Assembly (NCBI RefSeq): GCF_004353845.1
Contig: NZ_CP037864.1
Span: 3,038,001 to 3,102,000, forward strand
Direction of reading: 5' to 3'
DNA: 64,000 nt
From: Citrobacter arsenatis
GTDB taxonomy: Bacteria > Pseudomonadota > Gammaproteobacteria > Enterobacterales > Enterobacteriaceae
Shown: positions 43,197 to 52,717 of the stretch, one piece after another
Position numbering within the stretch: the stretch's first letter is position 1
Layout: each line of letters begins with the position of its first letter
Position numbers and translations under genes: made by a program
Notes under the pieces: model-generated
What the model was told of the DNA's origin: nothing
Database searches by the model: none
Seen by the model: the letters and a program-made list of their open reading frames with translations, nothing else

Positions 43197-43461
43197 GAGA
43201 TATCCCTTAACTTTGCCGCAGGCGGATTGTCACCTGTCTCGCAGGTGACGAAGTCGCAGCTTTAGCTGAATGTCACAACTGAATGAAAAAAGGCGGCTAT
43301 TATACTGGAAATTCTGCCGCACGATAAGTCCGGTACTGACTGTACGCCTGTTTCCTCGACGGGCATTGCGTAATCTCACAAAAAATAACAAAAATTGTCG
43401 CCCCTTTCACACTGATTCGCGATTAAGGTGTAACGGAATTCTATTTTTTACTGGAGTGACC

Positions 43462-44028
43462 ATGCTGGAACTGAACACAAAAACAACCGCCCTTGTCGTG
43501 ATCGACTTACAGGAAGGGATCCTGCCTTTCGCTGGTGGACCTCATACGGCACACGATGTGGTTACCCGCACCGCGCTGTTGGCGGAAAAATTCCGTGCCC
43601 ACGGTTCCCCGGTGGTTATGGTGCGCGTCGGCTGGTCTGACGATTACGCCGAAGCGCTGAAACAACCGGTTGATGCGCAAACTCCGGCAAAAGCGTTGCC
43701 TGAAAACTGGTGGGATTACCCGGCAGCTCTGGGGAAATGCGCCAGCGATCTCGAAGTCACCAAGCGCCAGTGGGGCGCGTTCTACGGCACCGATCTGGAG
43801 CTACAGCTGCGTCGTCGGGGCATCGATACCATCGTCCTGTGCGGCATCTCCACAAACATTGGCGTGGAGTCAACGGCGCGAAATGCGTGGGAGCTGGGTT
43901 TTAATCTGATCGTTGCAGAAGACGCCTGTAGTGCCGCCAGCGCCGATCAACACTTGGGCAGCATGACGCATATTTTCCCGCGCATCGCACGCGTACGCAG
44001 CGTGGATGAGATCCTACAAGCGCTATGA
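43462..44028 (+). CDS. yecD: Isochorismatase-family hydrolase YecD
   Basis: The 188-residue cysteine hydrolase-fold protein carries the expected triad: Asp of ALVVIDLQEGI, Lys of VTKRQWGAF, and Cys of VLCGISTNIGVESTAR. The substrate is unknown; family members hydrolyse isochorismate, nicotinamide or N-carbamoyl compounds. The ATG at 43462 follows CTGGAGTGACC. A 64-codon upstream extension is random-looking and is rejected. The last 4 bases overlap yecE. Confidence 0.92.
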   Translation: MLELNTKTTALVVIDLQEGILPFAGGPHTAHDVVTRTALLAEKFRAHGSPVVMVRVGWSDDYAEALKQPVDAQTPAKALPENWWDYPAALGKCASDLEVTKRQWGAFYGTDLELQLRRRGIDTIVLCGISTNIGVESTARNAWELGFNLIVAEDACSAASADQHLGSMTHIFPRIARVRSVDEILQAL

Positions 44029-44843
44029 TTTATATCGGTTTACCCCAGTGGTCGCATCCAAAATGGGTGCGTCTGGGGATCTCAAGCCTTGAAGAATATG
44101 CCCGCCACTTTAACTGTGTGGAGGGCAATACCACGCTGTACGCGCTGCCAAAAGCCGATATAGTTGCCCGCTGGCACGCGCAGACCACCGATGCGTTTCG
44201 TTTTTGTTTTAAGTTTCCGGCCACCATTTCGCACCAGGCCGCACTGCGAAATTGTGATGACCTGGTACAGGAATTTTTCACGCGCATGTCGCCGCTGGAA
44301 TCGCGTATTGGACAATACTGGCTGCAATTACCCGCGACTTTTGGTCCGCGTGACCTGCCTGCCCTGTGGCAATTTCTTGATGCGCTCCCCAAATCCTTTA
44401 CCTACGGTGTGGAGGTTCGCCATCCGGACTTCTTTGCCAAAGGTGAAAACGAACAGCTATTTAATCGGGGCTTACACGATCGCGGCGTAAACCGGGTGAT
44501 TCTGGACAGCCGCCCGGTGCATGCCGCGATCCCGCATACCGAAGCGATACGTGATGCTCAGCGCAAGAAACCAAAGGTTCCGGTGCATGCGGTAGTCACG
44601 GCAGACCATCCGATGGTACGCTTTATCGGCAGCGATGACATGGCACAAAACAGCGCACTTTTTGCCGTCTGGCTGACCAAACTGTCGCTATGGCAACGCA
44701 CCACGACGCCGTATCTGTTTTTGCATACGCCGGACATCGCACAGGCCCCGCAGCTTGTAGATACGCTATGGGCAGATTTACGCAATGCCCTGCCAGAGAT
44801 CGGATCAGCACCGTCTATTCCACAGCAATCTTCTCTTTTCTGA
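44025..44843 (+). CDS. yecE: DUF72 TIM-barrel protein YecE
   Basis: The 272-residue protein of the DUF72 family begins MIYIGLPQWSHPKW and contains FRFCFKFPATISH and FTYGVEVRHPDFF, the usual DUF72 barrel segments. The family has a UV-endonuclease/xylose-isomerase-like fold, but no activity is established. The start overlaps the yecD stop (ATGA), which implies a joint operon and perhaps a shared pathway. Confidence 0.92.
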   Translation: MIYIGLPQWSHPKWVRLGISSLEEYARHFNCVEGNTTLYALPKADIVARWHAQTTDAFRFCFKFPATISHQAALRNCDDLVQEFFTRMSPLESRIGQYWLQLPATFGPRDLPALWQFLDALPKSFTYGVEVRHPDFFAKGENEQLFNRGLHDRGVNRVILDSRPVHAAIPHTEAIRDAQRKKPKVPVHAVVTADHPMVRFIGSDDMAQNSALFAVWLTKLSLWQRTTTPYLFLHTPDIAQAPQLVDTLWADLRNALPEIGSAPSIPQQSSLF

Positions 44844-44894
44844 AATTGCCACCTATCATAGACAGTGCCATCTGCCATTTTAAAGGGAGTTTGT

Positions 44895-45290
44895 ATGGTA
44901 AGCGCGCTTTATGCCGTATTGGGTGCGTTATTGTTAATAAAGTTCTCCTTTGACGTCGTTCGCCTGCGCATGCAGTACCGCGTTGCCTATGGTGACGGTG
45001 GTTTTAGCGAACTGCAAAGCGCTATCCGCATTCATGGTAATGCGGTGGAATATATTCCCGTCGCGTTAGTGCTGCTGTTATTTATGGAAATGAACGGCGC
45101 AGAGACGTGGATGGTGCATATTTGCGGGCTGATGTTGATTGCCGGACGACTGATGCATTATTACGGATTCCACCACCGACTCTTCCGCTGGCGCCGTTCA
45201 GGCATGAGCGCAACCTGGTGTTCGCTGTTGCTAATGGTGCTGGCGAATCTTTGGTATATGCCCTGGGAGTTGGTTTTCTCCCTGCATTAG
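44895..45290 (+). CDS. yecN: MAPEG-family membrane protein YecN
   Basis: The 131-residue protein has four hydrophobic helices (about 2-18, 50-66, 73-90, 107-125). The MAPEG segment MQYRVAYGDGGFSELQSAIRIHGNAVEY is followed by AGRLMHYYGFHH. Eukaryotic relatives are glutathione-dependent membrane enzymes. The bacterial role is unknown. Start at 44895 with AAAGGGAG upstream. It lies 51 bases after yecE. Confidence 0.92.
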   Translation: MVSALYAVLGALLLIKFSFDVVRLRMQYRVAYGDGGFSELQSAIRIHGNAVEYIPVALVLLLFMEMNGAETWMVHICGLMLIAGRLMHYYGFHHRLFRWRRSGMSATWCSLLLMVLANLWYMPWELVFSLH

Positions 45291-45330
45291 CGCACAATAC
45301 GCCACTTTATTTTTCCCGGATTTTTACGTT

Positions 45331-46074
45331 ATGTCTCACCGCGACACGCTTTTTTCTGCGCCTATCGCCAGTCTGGGTGACTGGACCTTTGATGAACGGG
45401 TAGCTGAAGTCTTCCCGGATATGATCCAGCGTTCCGTTCCTGGCTATTCCAATATCATTTCTATGATTGGCATGCTGGCCGAACGTTTCGTACAACCCAA
45501 CACGCAGGTCTACGATCTGGGCTGCTCTTTGGGCGCGGCGACGCTCTCGGTGCGTCGCAATATTCATCACGAGAATTGCAAAATTATTGCTGTCGATAAC
45601 TCTCCGGCGATGGTTGAGCGCTGCCGTCGTCATATTGACGCCTATAAGGCACCGACCCCGGTTGAGGTTGTCGAAGGCGATATTCGCAACATTACTATCG
45701 AAAACGCCTCGATGGTGGTGCTGAATTTTACCCTGCAATTCCTTGAGCCACCTGAGCGCCAGGCGTTGTTGGATAAGATTTATCAGGGGCTGAATCCCGG
45801 CGGCGCGCTGGTTCTTTCTGAGAAATTCAGCTTTGAAGACGCTAACGTTGGCGAACTGCTGTTCAACATGCACCACGACTTCAAACGGGCAAATGGCTAT
45901 AGCGAACTGGAAATCAGCCAAAAGCGCAGCATGCTGGAGAATGTGATGCTGACCGACTCGGTCGAAACGCACAAAGCACGACTGCATCAGGCCGGTTTTG
46001 AGCACAGCGAATTGTGGTTCCAGTGCTTCAACTTTGGTTCTCTGGTGGCGCTGAAAGCTGGGGTAAGTGCATGA
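45331..46074 (+). CDS. cmoA: Carboxy-SAM synthase CmoA
   Basis: The 247-residue Rossmann methyltransferase-fold enzyme converts SAM and prephenate to carboxy-SAM. It shows VYDLGCSLGAATLSVRRNI and IIAVDNSPAMVERCRRHI. Carboxy-SAM is used by CmoB for cmo5U34 in tRNA wobble positions. The stop overlaps the cmoB start (ATGA). Confidence 0.97.
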   Translation: MSHRDTLFSAPIASLGDWTFDERVAEVFPDMIQRSVPGYSNIISMIGMLAERFVQPNTQVYDLGCSLGAATLSVRRNIHHENCKIIAVDNSPAMVERCRRHIDAYKAPTPVEVVEGDIRNITIENASMVVLNFTLQFLEPPERQALLDKIYQGLNPGGALVLSEKFSFEDANVGELLFNMHHDFKRANGYSELEISQKRSMLENVMLTDSVETHKARLHQAGFEHSELWFQCFNFGSLVALKAGVSA

Positions 46075-47039
46075 TCGACTTTGGTAACTTTTATCAGCTG
46101 ATTGCCAAAAACCATCTTTCCCATTGGCTGGAAACACTTCCGGCACAAATCGCTACCTGGCAGCGCGACCAGCACGGCTTATTTAAGCAGTGGGCAAACG
46201 CCGTCGAGTTTCTGCCGGAGATAACGCCGCATCGCCTGGACTTACTGCATAGCGTTACTGCAGAAAGCAAAGAGCCGCTCAGCGAAGGTCAACTCAAACG
46301 TATCGACACCCTGATGCGTAACCTGATGCCATGGCGTAAGGGACCGTACTCGCTGTACGGCGTCAATATTGATACCGAGTGGCGCTCAGACTGGAAGTGG
46401 GATCGCGTTCTGCCGCATTTGTCTGACCTTACCGGCCGTACCATTCTTGACGTCGGCTGCGGCAGTGGCTATCACATGTGGCGCATGATTGGCGCGGGGG
46501 CGCATCTGGCGGTTGGTATCGATCCTACGCAACTGTTCCTGTGCCAGTTTGAGGCGGTACGCAAACTGCTGGGCAATGACCAACGTGCTCATCTGCTACC
46601 GCTGGGTATTGAACAGCTACCGGCGCTCAACGCCTTTGATACCGTATTCTCCATGGGCGTGCTTTATCACCGCCGTTCACCGCTGGAACACCTGTGGCAG
46701 TTGAAGGATCAGTTGGTTAAAGATGGTGAACTGGTGCTGGAAACGCTGGTCATCGAAGGTGATGAAAATACCGTCCTGGTGCCGGGCGACCGCTACGCGC
46801 AGATGCGTAACGTCTACTTTATTCCGTCTGCGCTGGCGCTAAAAAACTGGCTGGAAAAATGCGGATTTGTTGATGTGCGTATCGCCGATGTCTGCGTCAC
46901 CACTACCGAAGAGCAGCGCCGCACCGAGTGGATGATAACCGAATCGCTGGCCGACTTCCTCGACCCGAACGACCACAGCAAAACGGTGGAAGGCTACCCC
47001 GCCCCATTACGTGCGGTATTGATTGCGCGTAAGCCGTGA
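46071..47039 (+). CDS. cmoB: tRNA U34 carboxymethyltransferase CmoB
   Basis: The 322-residue enzyme transfers the carboxymethyl group from carboxy-SAM to ho5U34. It shows TILDVGCGSGYHMWRMIGAGAH split by a class I methyltransferase fold and FSMGVLYHRRSPL. Start MIDFGNFYQLIAKN at 46071 is coupled to cmoA. It is one residue shorter than E. coli CmoB. E. coli has torZ/torY next; here MicL and cutC follow directly. Confidence 0.97.
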   Translation: MIDFGNFYQLIAKNHLSHWLETLPAQIATWQRDQHGLFKQWANAVEFLPEITPHRLDLLHSVTAESKEPLSEGQLKRIDTLMRNLMPWRKGPYSLYGVNIDTEWRSDWKWDRVLPHLSDLTGRTILDVGCGSGYHMWRMIGAGAHLAVGIDPTQLFLCQFEAVRKLLGNDQRAHLLPLGIEQLPALNAFDTVFSMGVLYHRRSPLEHLWQLKDQLVKDGELVLETLVIEGDENTVLVPGDRYAQMRNVYFIPSALALKNWLEKCGFVDVRIADVCVTTTEEQRRTEWMITESLADFLDPNDHSKTVEGYPAPLRAVLIARKP

Positions 47040-47138
47040 TGGATTGCCGGATGACCGTTACGTATAGCACCGTTTCTCCAAAATAGTTCAAGTTGCAGCA
47101 AGGCGGCCAACGCTGCTGCAGCTTGAAATATGAAGGAG

Positions 47139-47445
47139 AAAAAAAGGCCCCTGTTGAATTGGCAGGGGCCTGGTACGAGCAAGCATCATATTGGGCGACA
47201 TGATGCAACGGTAAAAATCAGTTGGCCTGATGGTGTGCAATGATTGCTTTCATTTCCGCAACCGCCGCCCCGTCTACCGCATAGCGGGAATATTCATCCG
47301 CCTGCGTATCCGAAGACATCGACAACCCCGAATTGCGATAACGCATTGGTGAAGCCAGCCATACTCCGGCAGAGCTGTGAACTTCCTGCACTCCAGCATC
47401 AAGGAACAGGGGCAAATTCGAGGCGCGAACCCCCGCTCCGGCCAT
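47139..47445 (-). ncRNA. micL: Sigma-E-dependent small RNA MicL (RyeF)
   Basis: The minus strand downstream of cutC reads ACCGTTGCATCATGTCGCCC and continues to a terminator GGCCCCTG...CAGGGGCC with T7 at 47145-47139. This is the E. coli MicL region. The primary RNA starts inside cutC from the sigma-E promoter at 47451-47479, giving about 305 nt against 307 in E. coli. The processed form, about 80 nt, starts near the cutC stop. MicL is known to repress lpp mRNA. Confidence 0.8.
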
Positions 47446-47964
47446 AATGATTGGAGCATCCGCCTGCGCAATAAGTTCCATTATTTTTGTTAAACCTTGC
47501 GCAGCATCTGATTTTTGCCCAGAAGTCAGCACTCTGGCGATGCCCAAATCAGCTAACTTTTTCATCGCATTGAGTGGGTTAGCACACATATCAAAGGCAC
47601 GATGAAAAGTGACGTGCAGTGAACCTGCGGCGATCATTATTTTTTCCATGCGCGGCATATCAACATCACCATCTGCATTTAAAATGCCGGTCACCAGCCC
47701 CGAGAACCCCAGTTCTTTCACCATCGCAATATCATCCAGCATTGCAGCGAATTCACCATCGGTGTAACAAAAGTCGCCTCCGCGTGGGCGAATAATGGGA
47801 TTGACGGGAATCGAAATATGCTGGCGAACAGAACGCAAGACCCCCAGTGACGGTGTTAAGCCCCCTTCTTTAGGTGCTGCGCAAAGCTCAATGCGATCCG
47901 CGCCGTTTAGCTGCGCTGTACGCGCGCACTCCATGCTGTAACAGCAGATTTCCAGTAAAGCCAT
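47218..47964 (-). CDS. cutC: CutC family protein
   Basis: The 248-residue TIM-barrel protein starts MALLEICCYSMECARTAQ and contains NPIIRPRGGDFCYTD and ILTSGQ-like VLTSGQKSDAAQG. It was named for copper tolerance, but in E. coli that phenotype is attributed to MicL encoded in its 3' end, so the protein's own role is unclear. Start at 47964 matches E. coli. An ATG two codons upstream is also possible. It lies 2 bases after yecM. Confidence 0.95.
   Translation of the reverse strand: MALLEICCYSMECARTAQLNGADRIELCAAPKEGGLTPSLGVLRSVRQHISIPVNPIIRPRGGDFCYTDGEFAAMLDDIAMVKELGFSGLVTGILNADGDVDMPRMEKIMIAAGSLHVTFHRAFDMCANPLNAMKKLADLGIARVLTSGQKSDAAQGLTKIMELIAQADAPIIMAGAGVRASNLPLFLDAGVQEVHSSAGVWLASPMRYRNSGLSMSSDTQADEYSRYAVDGAAVAEMKAIIAHHQAN
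47451..47479 (-). promoter_or_regulatory. Sigma-E promoter of MicL inside cutC
   Basis: On the minus strand GGAACTT (47479-47473) is a perfect sigma-E -35. It is followed after 17 bases by TCCAA (47455-47451), a -10 close to the TCTRA/TCAAA type. The start would fall near 47445. Confidence 0.78.
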
Positions 47965-47966
47965 AC

Positions 47967-48533
47967 TCACTCCTGACGTTCACTTGCCACAATGGCTTCA
48001 ATCGACCATGGATGGAATTTTATCGTCACGCTGCCATCGCTGACGGCCAGCGTCGGATTCGGTAAACGTTCACGCTCGCCTTTTGGCGAACTGGTTTTTA
48101 CAAATATACCCGGCTGACTCAGTCCGTGATCGGAAAGCAGCGCCAGTGCTCTGGCGTTCAGCGTTTGTGCCTCACCCGGCAGAACAATTTCAACATGTTC
48201 CCAGCCTTCATGTGGATAGCGTTTTTCGCCTGGCCACGGCAGCTCAACGATGGAAAATTGCCAATGTTGCACACAAACTGGCTCATGCAGTTTAAAAAGA
48301 CAAATTGGTCTGCCGTTAATGATGTTTTCTGACAGCAACTCACCGCACTGTTCAAAGCCACGACGCCAGCGTTCTGCGGTGGTATTTTGATGGCAACGCA
48401 AGGAAATGTGATCGGCTTCCAGACCTGAGATATCCAGCCCAAGACGGGTGGAAAGTTCCGTTAATGCCTGCGTGAAATGCGGTAAATCTGCAGAAATATC
48501 CTGTAGTTCTGCAACGGTCTGCCAGTTCGCCAT
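47967..48533 (-). CDS. yecM: VOC-superfamily metal-binding protein YecM
   Basis: The 188-residue protein matches E. coli YecM, whose structure resembles isochorismatase/glyoxalase-like (VOC) metalloenzymes. The segments DHISLRCH and GWEHVEIVLPGE fit the paired beta-alpha-beta metal-binding layout. No reaction is known. It heads the yecM-cutC operon, with a 2-base gap to cutC, and is divergent from argS. Confidence 0.92.
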   Translation of the reverse strand: MANWQTVAELQDISADLPHFTQALTELSTRLGLDISGLEADHISLRCHQNTTAERWRRGFEQCGELLSENIINGRPICLFKLHEPVCVQHWQFSIVELPWPGEKRYPHEGWEHVEIVLPGEAQTLNARALALLSDHGLSQPGIFVKTSSPKGERERLPNPTLAVSDGSVTIKFHPWSIEAIVASERQE

Positions 48534-48771
48534 ATTAAAAGCTCATATCCATGTTCAAAGCCGCTAATTTACTCTGTTGCGCTGCGCCATCCAACCGCTG
48601 TTTTCTTCGAACGTAACATGAATAATAAAACGTAATTGCATTGCCTGAATTTTAGACTGTGTGCGCTACTCGCAATGCTGACGGCAACGGGCATTTGCAG
48701 TATACTCCCGCCCTTAATTCTTAAACTGGTGCGGTGAATTTTTTCCCGCTTCATAAATGTAAGGTATTCCG

Positions 48772-50505
48772 GTGAATATTCAGGCTCTTCTCTCAGAAAA
48801 AGTCAGTCAGGCCATGATTGCTGCAGGCGCGCCTGCAGATTGCGAACCACAGGTTCGTCAGTCAGCAAAAGTACAGTTCGGCGACTATCAGGCTAATGGC
48901 ATGATGGCGGTCGCTAAAAAACTGGGTATGGCGCCGCGACAACTGGCTGAGCAGGTGCTGACTCATCTGGATCTCAACGGGATCGCCAGCAAAGTTGAAA
49001 TTGCCGGCCCGGGCTTTATCAATATTTTCCTCGATCCGGCATTTCTCGCGCAGCACGTTCAGCAGGCGCTGACCTCCGATCGTCTGGGCGTCACCCAACC
49101 GGCTAAACAAACCGTTGTTGTTGATTACTCTGCACCTAACGTAGCGAAAGAGATGCACGTTGGTCACCTGCGCTCCACCATCATCGGTGACGCTGCGGTG
49201 CGTACGCTGGAATTCCTCGGCCACAATGTTATCCGCGCCAACCACGTCGGCGACTGGGGCACGCAGTTCGGTATGCTCATCGCGTGGCTGGAAAAACAAC
49301 AGCAGGAAAATGCCGGAGAGATGGCGCTGGCTGACCTGGAAGGTTTCTACCGTGATGCGAAAAAACATTACGACGAAGATGAAGCCTTCGCAGAACGCGC
49401 CCGTAGTTATGTCGTGAAGCTGCAAGGCGGCGACGAATACTTCCGTGAGATGTGGCGCAAACTGGTCGACATTACCATGTCGCAAAACCAGTTAACCTAC
49501 GATCGCCTCAACGTTACCCTGACCCGTGACGACGTAATGGGCGAAAGCCTGTACAACCCGATGCTGCCTGGCATCGTGGCCGATCTCAAAGCTAAAGGCC
49601 TGGCTGTTGAAAGCGAAGGCGCTACCGTCGTATTCCTTGATGAGTATAAAAACAAGGAAGGCGAACCGATGGGCGTAATCATTCAGAAGAAAGATGGCGG
49701 CTATCTCTACACCACAACCGACATCGCCTGCGCCAAGTATCGTTATGAAACGCTGCATGCAGATCGCGTACTTTATTACATCGATTCCCGCCAGCATCAG
49801 CACTTAATGCAGGCCTGGACCATCGTGCGTAAAGCCGGTTATGTGCCGGACTCTGTACCGCTGGAACACCACATGTTCGGTATGATGCTGGGCAAAGACG
49901 GCAAGCCGTTCAAAACCCGTGCGGGTGGCACGGTTAAACTGGCCGATCTGCTGGATGAAGCGCTGGAACGCGCACGTCGTCTGGTCGCTGAGAAGAACCC
50001 GGACATGCCTGCCGACGAGCTGGAAAAACTGGCAAATGCGGTCGGTATCGGGGCGGTGAAATATGCGGACCTGTCCAAAAACCGTACTACCGACTACATC
50101 TTCGACTGGGACAACATGCTGGCGTTCGAAGGTAACACCGCGCCGTATATGCAGTACGCCTATACCCGCGTACTGTCCGTATTCCGTAAAGCGGATATCG
50201 ACGAAAGCGCGCTGGCAAATGCGCAGGTGATTATCAGCGAAGATCGCGAAGCCCAACTGGCAGCGCGTCTGCTGCAGTTTGAAGAGACGCTGACCGTCGT
50301 TGCTCGTGAAGGTACGCCACATGTAATGTGTGCTTACCTGTACGACGTTGCCGGCCTGTTCTCTGGCTTCTACGAGCACTGCCCTATCCTCAGCGCTGAA
50401 AACGAAGACATTCGTAACAGCCGACTGAAACTGGCACAGCTGACGGCGAAAACCCTGAAGCTGGGTCTGGATACGCTGGGTATCGAAACCGTAGAACGGA
50501 TGTAA
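48772..50505 (+). CDS. argS: Arginyl-tRNA synthetase
   Basis: The 577-residue class I synthetase starts at a GTG (48772; MNIQALLSEKVSQAMI), as required to match E. coli. It has the N-terminal Add-1 domain, the HIGH-type motif SAPNVAKEMHVGHLRST and the C-terminal anticodon-binding DALR region ending ETVERM. As in most ArgS there is no canonical KMSK. It is followed by a terminator and REP. Confidence 0.98.
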   Translation: MNIQALLSEKVSQAMIAAGAPADCEPQVRQSAKVQFGDYQANGMMAVAKKLGMAPRQLAEQVLTHLDLNGIASKVEIAGPGFINIFLDPAFLAQHVQQALTSDRLGVTQPAKQTVVVDYSAPNVAKEMHVGHLRSTIIGDAAVRTLEFLGHNVIRANHVGDWGTQFGMLIAWLEKQQQENAGEMALADLEGFYRDAKKHYDEDEAFAERARSYVVKLQGGDEYFREMWRKLVDITMSQNQLTYDRLNVTLTRDDVMGESLYNPMLPGIVADLKAKGLAVESEGATVVFLDEYKNKEGEPMGVIIQKKDGGYLYTTTDIACAKYRYETLHADRVLYYIDSRQHQHLMQAWTIVRKAGYVPDSVPLEHHMFGMMLGKDGKPFKTRAGGTVKLADLLDEALERARRLVAEKNPDMPADELEKLANAVGIGAVKYADLSKNRTTDYIFDWDNMLAFEGNTAPYMQYAYTRVLSVFRKADIDESALANAQVIISEDREAQLAARLLQFEETLTVVAREGTPHVMCAYLYDVAGLFSGFYEHCPILSAENEDIRNSRLKLAQLTAKTLKLGLDTLGIETVERM

Positions 50506-50522
50506 TCACCTCGAGTGATGTG

Positions 50523-50552
50523 AAAGCCCGCGCTAAGTCGCGGGCTTTTTTG
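50523..50552 (+). terminator. Rho-independent terminator after argS
   Basis: The stem AAGCCCGCG-CTAAGT-CGCGGGCTT is followed by T6, 17 bases after the argS stop. Confidence 0.92.
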
Positions 50553-50570
50553 TTTCCCAAATGACCGCCC

Positions 50571-50652
50571 TCGTAGGTCTGATAAGCGAAGCGCCATCAG
50601 GCGGTAAGGCGCACCTTGCCGGATGGCGGCGTAAACGCCTTATCCAGCCTAC
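50571..50652. repeat. REP/BIME element between argS and the PBP2-like gene
   Basis: Units related to the other REPs (GTAGGTCTGATAAGCG...GCGCCATCAGGC and CCTTGCCGGATGGCGGC...CGCCTTATCCAGCCTAC) alternate in orientation. The first unit is diverged. Confidence 0.8.
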
Positions 50653-50779
50653 TGATAGCAGCAATTTGTAATAATTCACAAGGAATGACACATTTCCGTA
50701 GAGATATGGAACATTTTTTGCCTGTCATCCCGTTTAAGCCTCCGTATCATTAGGCGGCAAATTAATCGGGTACGGGTCA

Positions 50780-52717
50780 ATGACATTCAGAGATTTTGAG
50801 GCAGAAGAAAAACTCTTCCAGCGACGTGTATTGGTGGCCTTTGGCCTTGTAGTCATCTGTTTTGGCATCCTGATTTACAATCTCTACAACTTGCAAATCT
50901 GTCAGCACCAGTATTACACCACCCGGTCGAATGCAAACGACATCAAAATGCTGCCCGTCGCCCCAACGCGCGGCATGATTTACGATCGCAATGGTATTCC
51001 GCTGGTACGCAACGTGACCTGGTACGACATTTCCGTTACGCCGTATAAGATCAGCGATATGAATGCCCTGATCCAGCAGCTCACGCCCATCGTTGACCTC
51101 ACTCCTGATGACATTGACCAGTTTCGCCATGAGCTGAAAGCCAGCAGCCGCTATCGTCCGGTCGTGCTAAAAAACGCGCTGACCGATGTGGAAATCGCCC
51201 GCTTCTCGGTTAACCAGTTTCATTTCAACGGCGTCAATATCAATAGCTATGAGGACCGCCAGTACCCGTATGGCGCAGCGCTGGCACATGTCCTTGGCTA
51301 TGTTTCAAAAATTAATGACAGCGACCTGAAAGCGCTGGATAAAAAAGGCCTGGCTGAGAATTACGCCGCTGACCACAACATCGGCAAGCAGGGTATCGAG
51401 CATTATTACGAAAATGAACTGCATGGGAAAACCGGTTATCAGGAAGTGGAAGTGGATAACCACGGGCGCATCGTACGCCTGATCAAAGATGTGCCCCCCG
51501 TTGCCGGAAAAGATATCCATCTGACGCTGGATCTGCATTTACAGCAATACATTGAAAGCCTGCTAGCGGGCCAGCGGGCTGCCGTTTTGGTTGAGGATCC
51601 TCACGACGGTTCCGTGCTGGCAATGGTCTCAAACCCCAGCTATGACCCTAACCCGTTTGTCAAAGGCATCAGCTATCAGGACTATAACAAGCTGCTGCAG
51701 GATAAAGACCTGCCGTTGATCAACCGCGTCACCCAGGGTCTCTACCCTCCCGCCTCCACGGTGAAACCGTACATGGCGATGTCAGCGTTACTGGACGGCG
51801 TGATCACGCCGCAGACCAGTTTCTTCGGTGCTCCCACCTGGACGCTTCCCGGCACCGAGCGACATTACCGCGACTGGAAAAAAACGGGCCACGGTATGCT
51901 GGATGTCACCAAAGCGATTGAAGAGTCTGCCGACACGTTCTTTTATCAGGTAGCGTATATGATGGGGATCGACCGGATTAACAGCATGCTCAGTCAGTTT
52001 GGCTATGGCAAACCGACCGGCATCGATCTTGATGAGGAGTATAACGGCCTGCTGCCGAGTCGCGAATGGAAGCAAAAGGTGCATAAAAAATCCTGGTATC
52101 AGGGAGATACCATTTCGGTTGGTATCGGTCAGGGCTACTGGATTGCCACACCGATTCAGATGGTAAAAGCCATGGTTGCGCTGATTAACAACGGCAAGGT
52201 TATCGCCCCTCACCTGCTACTTGATGAAGAGAGCGGAAAAACCATTACGCCGTATCAGGCTCCCGAAGCACCGTCACAAATCGCCTCGGCCTCGTCACCT
52301 TACTGGGGGTTGGTGCGTCAGGCGATGTTCGGCATGGCTAATGAGCCAAACGGTACAGGGTATAAGTTCTTTCACACCGCGCCTTACGGCATTGCGGCGA
52401 AAAGTGGCACATCACAGGTCTTTAGCCTGAAAGAAAATCAAACCTACGATGCAAAAATGATCCCCGTACGCCTGCGCGACCACGTGTTCTATACCGCGTT
52501 TGCACCGTATAAAAACCCGAAAGTCGCCGTGGCGTTAATTCTGGAAAACGGCGGCAGCGATGGCGTCACTGCCGCGCCGGTTATGCGTCAAATTATGGAT
52601 CATCTGTTTGCTCCACAGAACAACGCCGCGCAAACAGAGACACCTGAACAAGCAGGTCCGATAGCAGCTGCGCCACCGGACGCCGATATTAAAAATACTT
52701 ACGCAAGTATTCGGTAA
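50780..52717 (+). CDS. PBP2SAL-like class B penicillin-binding protein
   Basis: The 645-residue relative of MrdA/PBP2 has an N-terminal membrane segment (about 18-38, RVLVAFGLVVICFGILIYNLY) and a dimerisation region with PTRGMIYDRNGIPLVRN. The transpeptidase domain has SxxK at Ser326-Lys329 (ASTVKP), the SxN position as SAD in EESADTFFYQ, and KSGT at 541-544. It cross-links side-wall peptidoglycan in the periplasm. mrdA proper belongs next to rodA, and this extra copy sits beside argS exactly like Salmonella PBP2SAL, which is known to act in elongation at acidic pH. It is intact. Its 3' end overlaps the convergent GH105 gene by 29 bases. Confidence 0.93.
   Translation: MTFRDFEAEEKLFQRRVLVAFGLVVICFGILIYNLYNLQICQHQYYTTRSNANDIKMLPVAPTRGMIYDRNGIPLVRNVTWYDISVTPYKISDMNALIQQLTPIVDLTPDDIDQFRHELKASSRYRPVVLKNALTDVEIARFSVNQFHFNGVNINSYEDRQYPYGAALAHVLGYVSKINDSDLKALDKKGLAENYAADHNIGKQGIEHYYENELHGKTGYQEVEVDNHGRIVRLIKDVPPVAGKDIHLTLDLHLQQYIESLLAGQRAAVLVEDPHDGSVLAMVSNPSYDPNPFVKGISYQDYNKLLQDKDLPLINRVTQGLYPPASTVKPYMAMSALLDGVITPQTSFFGAPTWTLPGTERHYRDWKKTGHGMLDVTKAIEESADTFFYQVAYMMGIDRINSMLSQFGYGKPTGIDLDEEYNGLLPSREWKQKVHKKSWYQGDTISVGIGQGYWIATPIQMVKAMVALINNGKVIAPHLLLDEESGKTITPYQAPEAPSQIASASSPYWGLVRQAMFGMANEPNGTGYKFFHTAPYGIAAKSGTSQVFSLKENQTYDAKMIPVRLRDHVFYTAFAPYKNPKVAVALILENGGSDGVTAAPVMRQIMDHLFAPQNNAAQTETPEQAGPIAAAPPDADIKNTYASIR

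Noticed and set aside
47040..47217. Possible torY/torZ remnant between cmoB and cutC
   Set aside because: The gap is 178 bases and is explained by the MicL 3' end and terminator; no coding remnant is visible.
49804..50379. 191-codon open frame on the minus strand
   Set aside because: Antisense to argS; no family resemblance.
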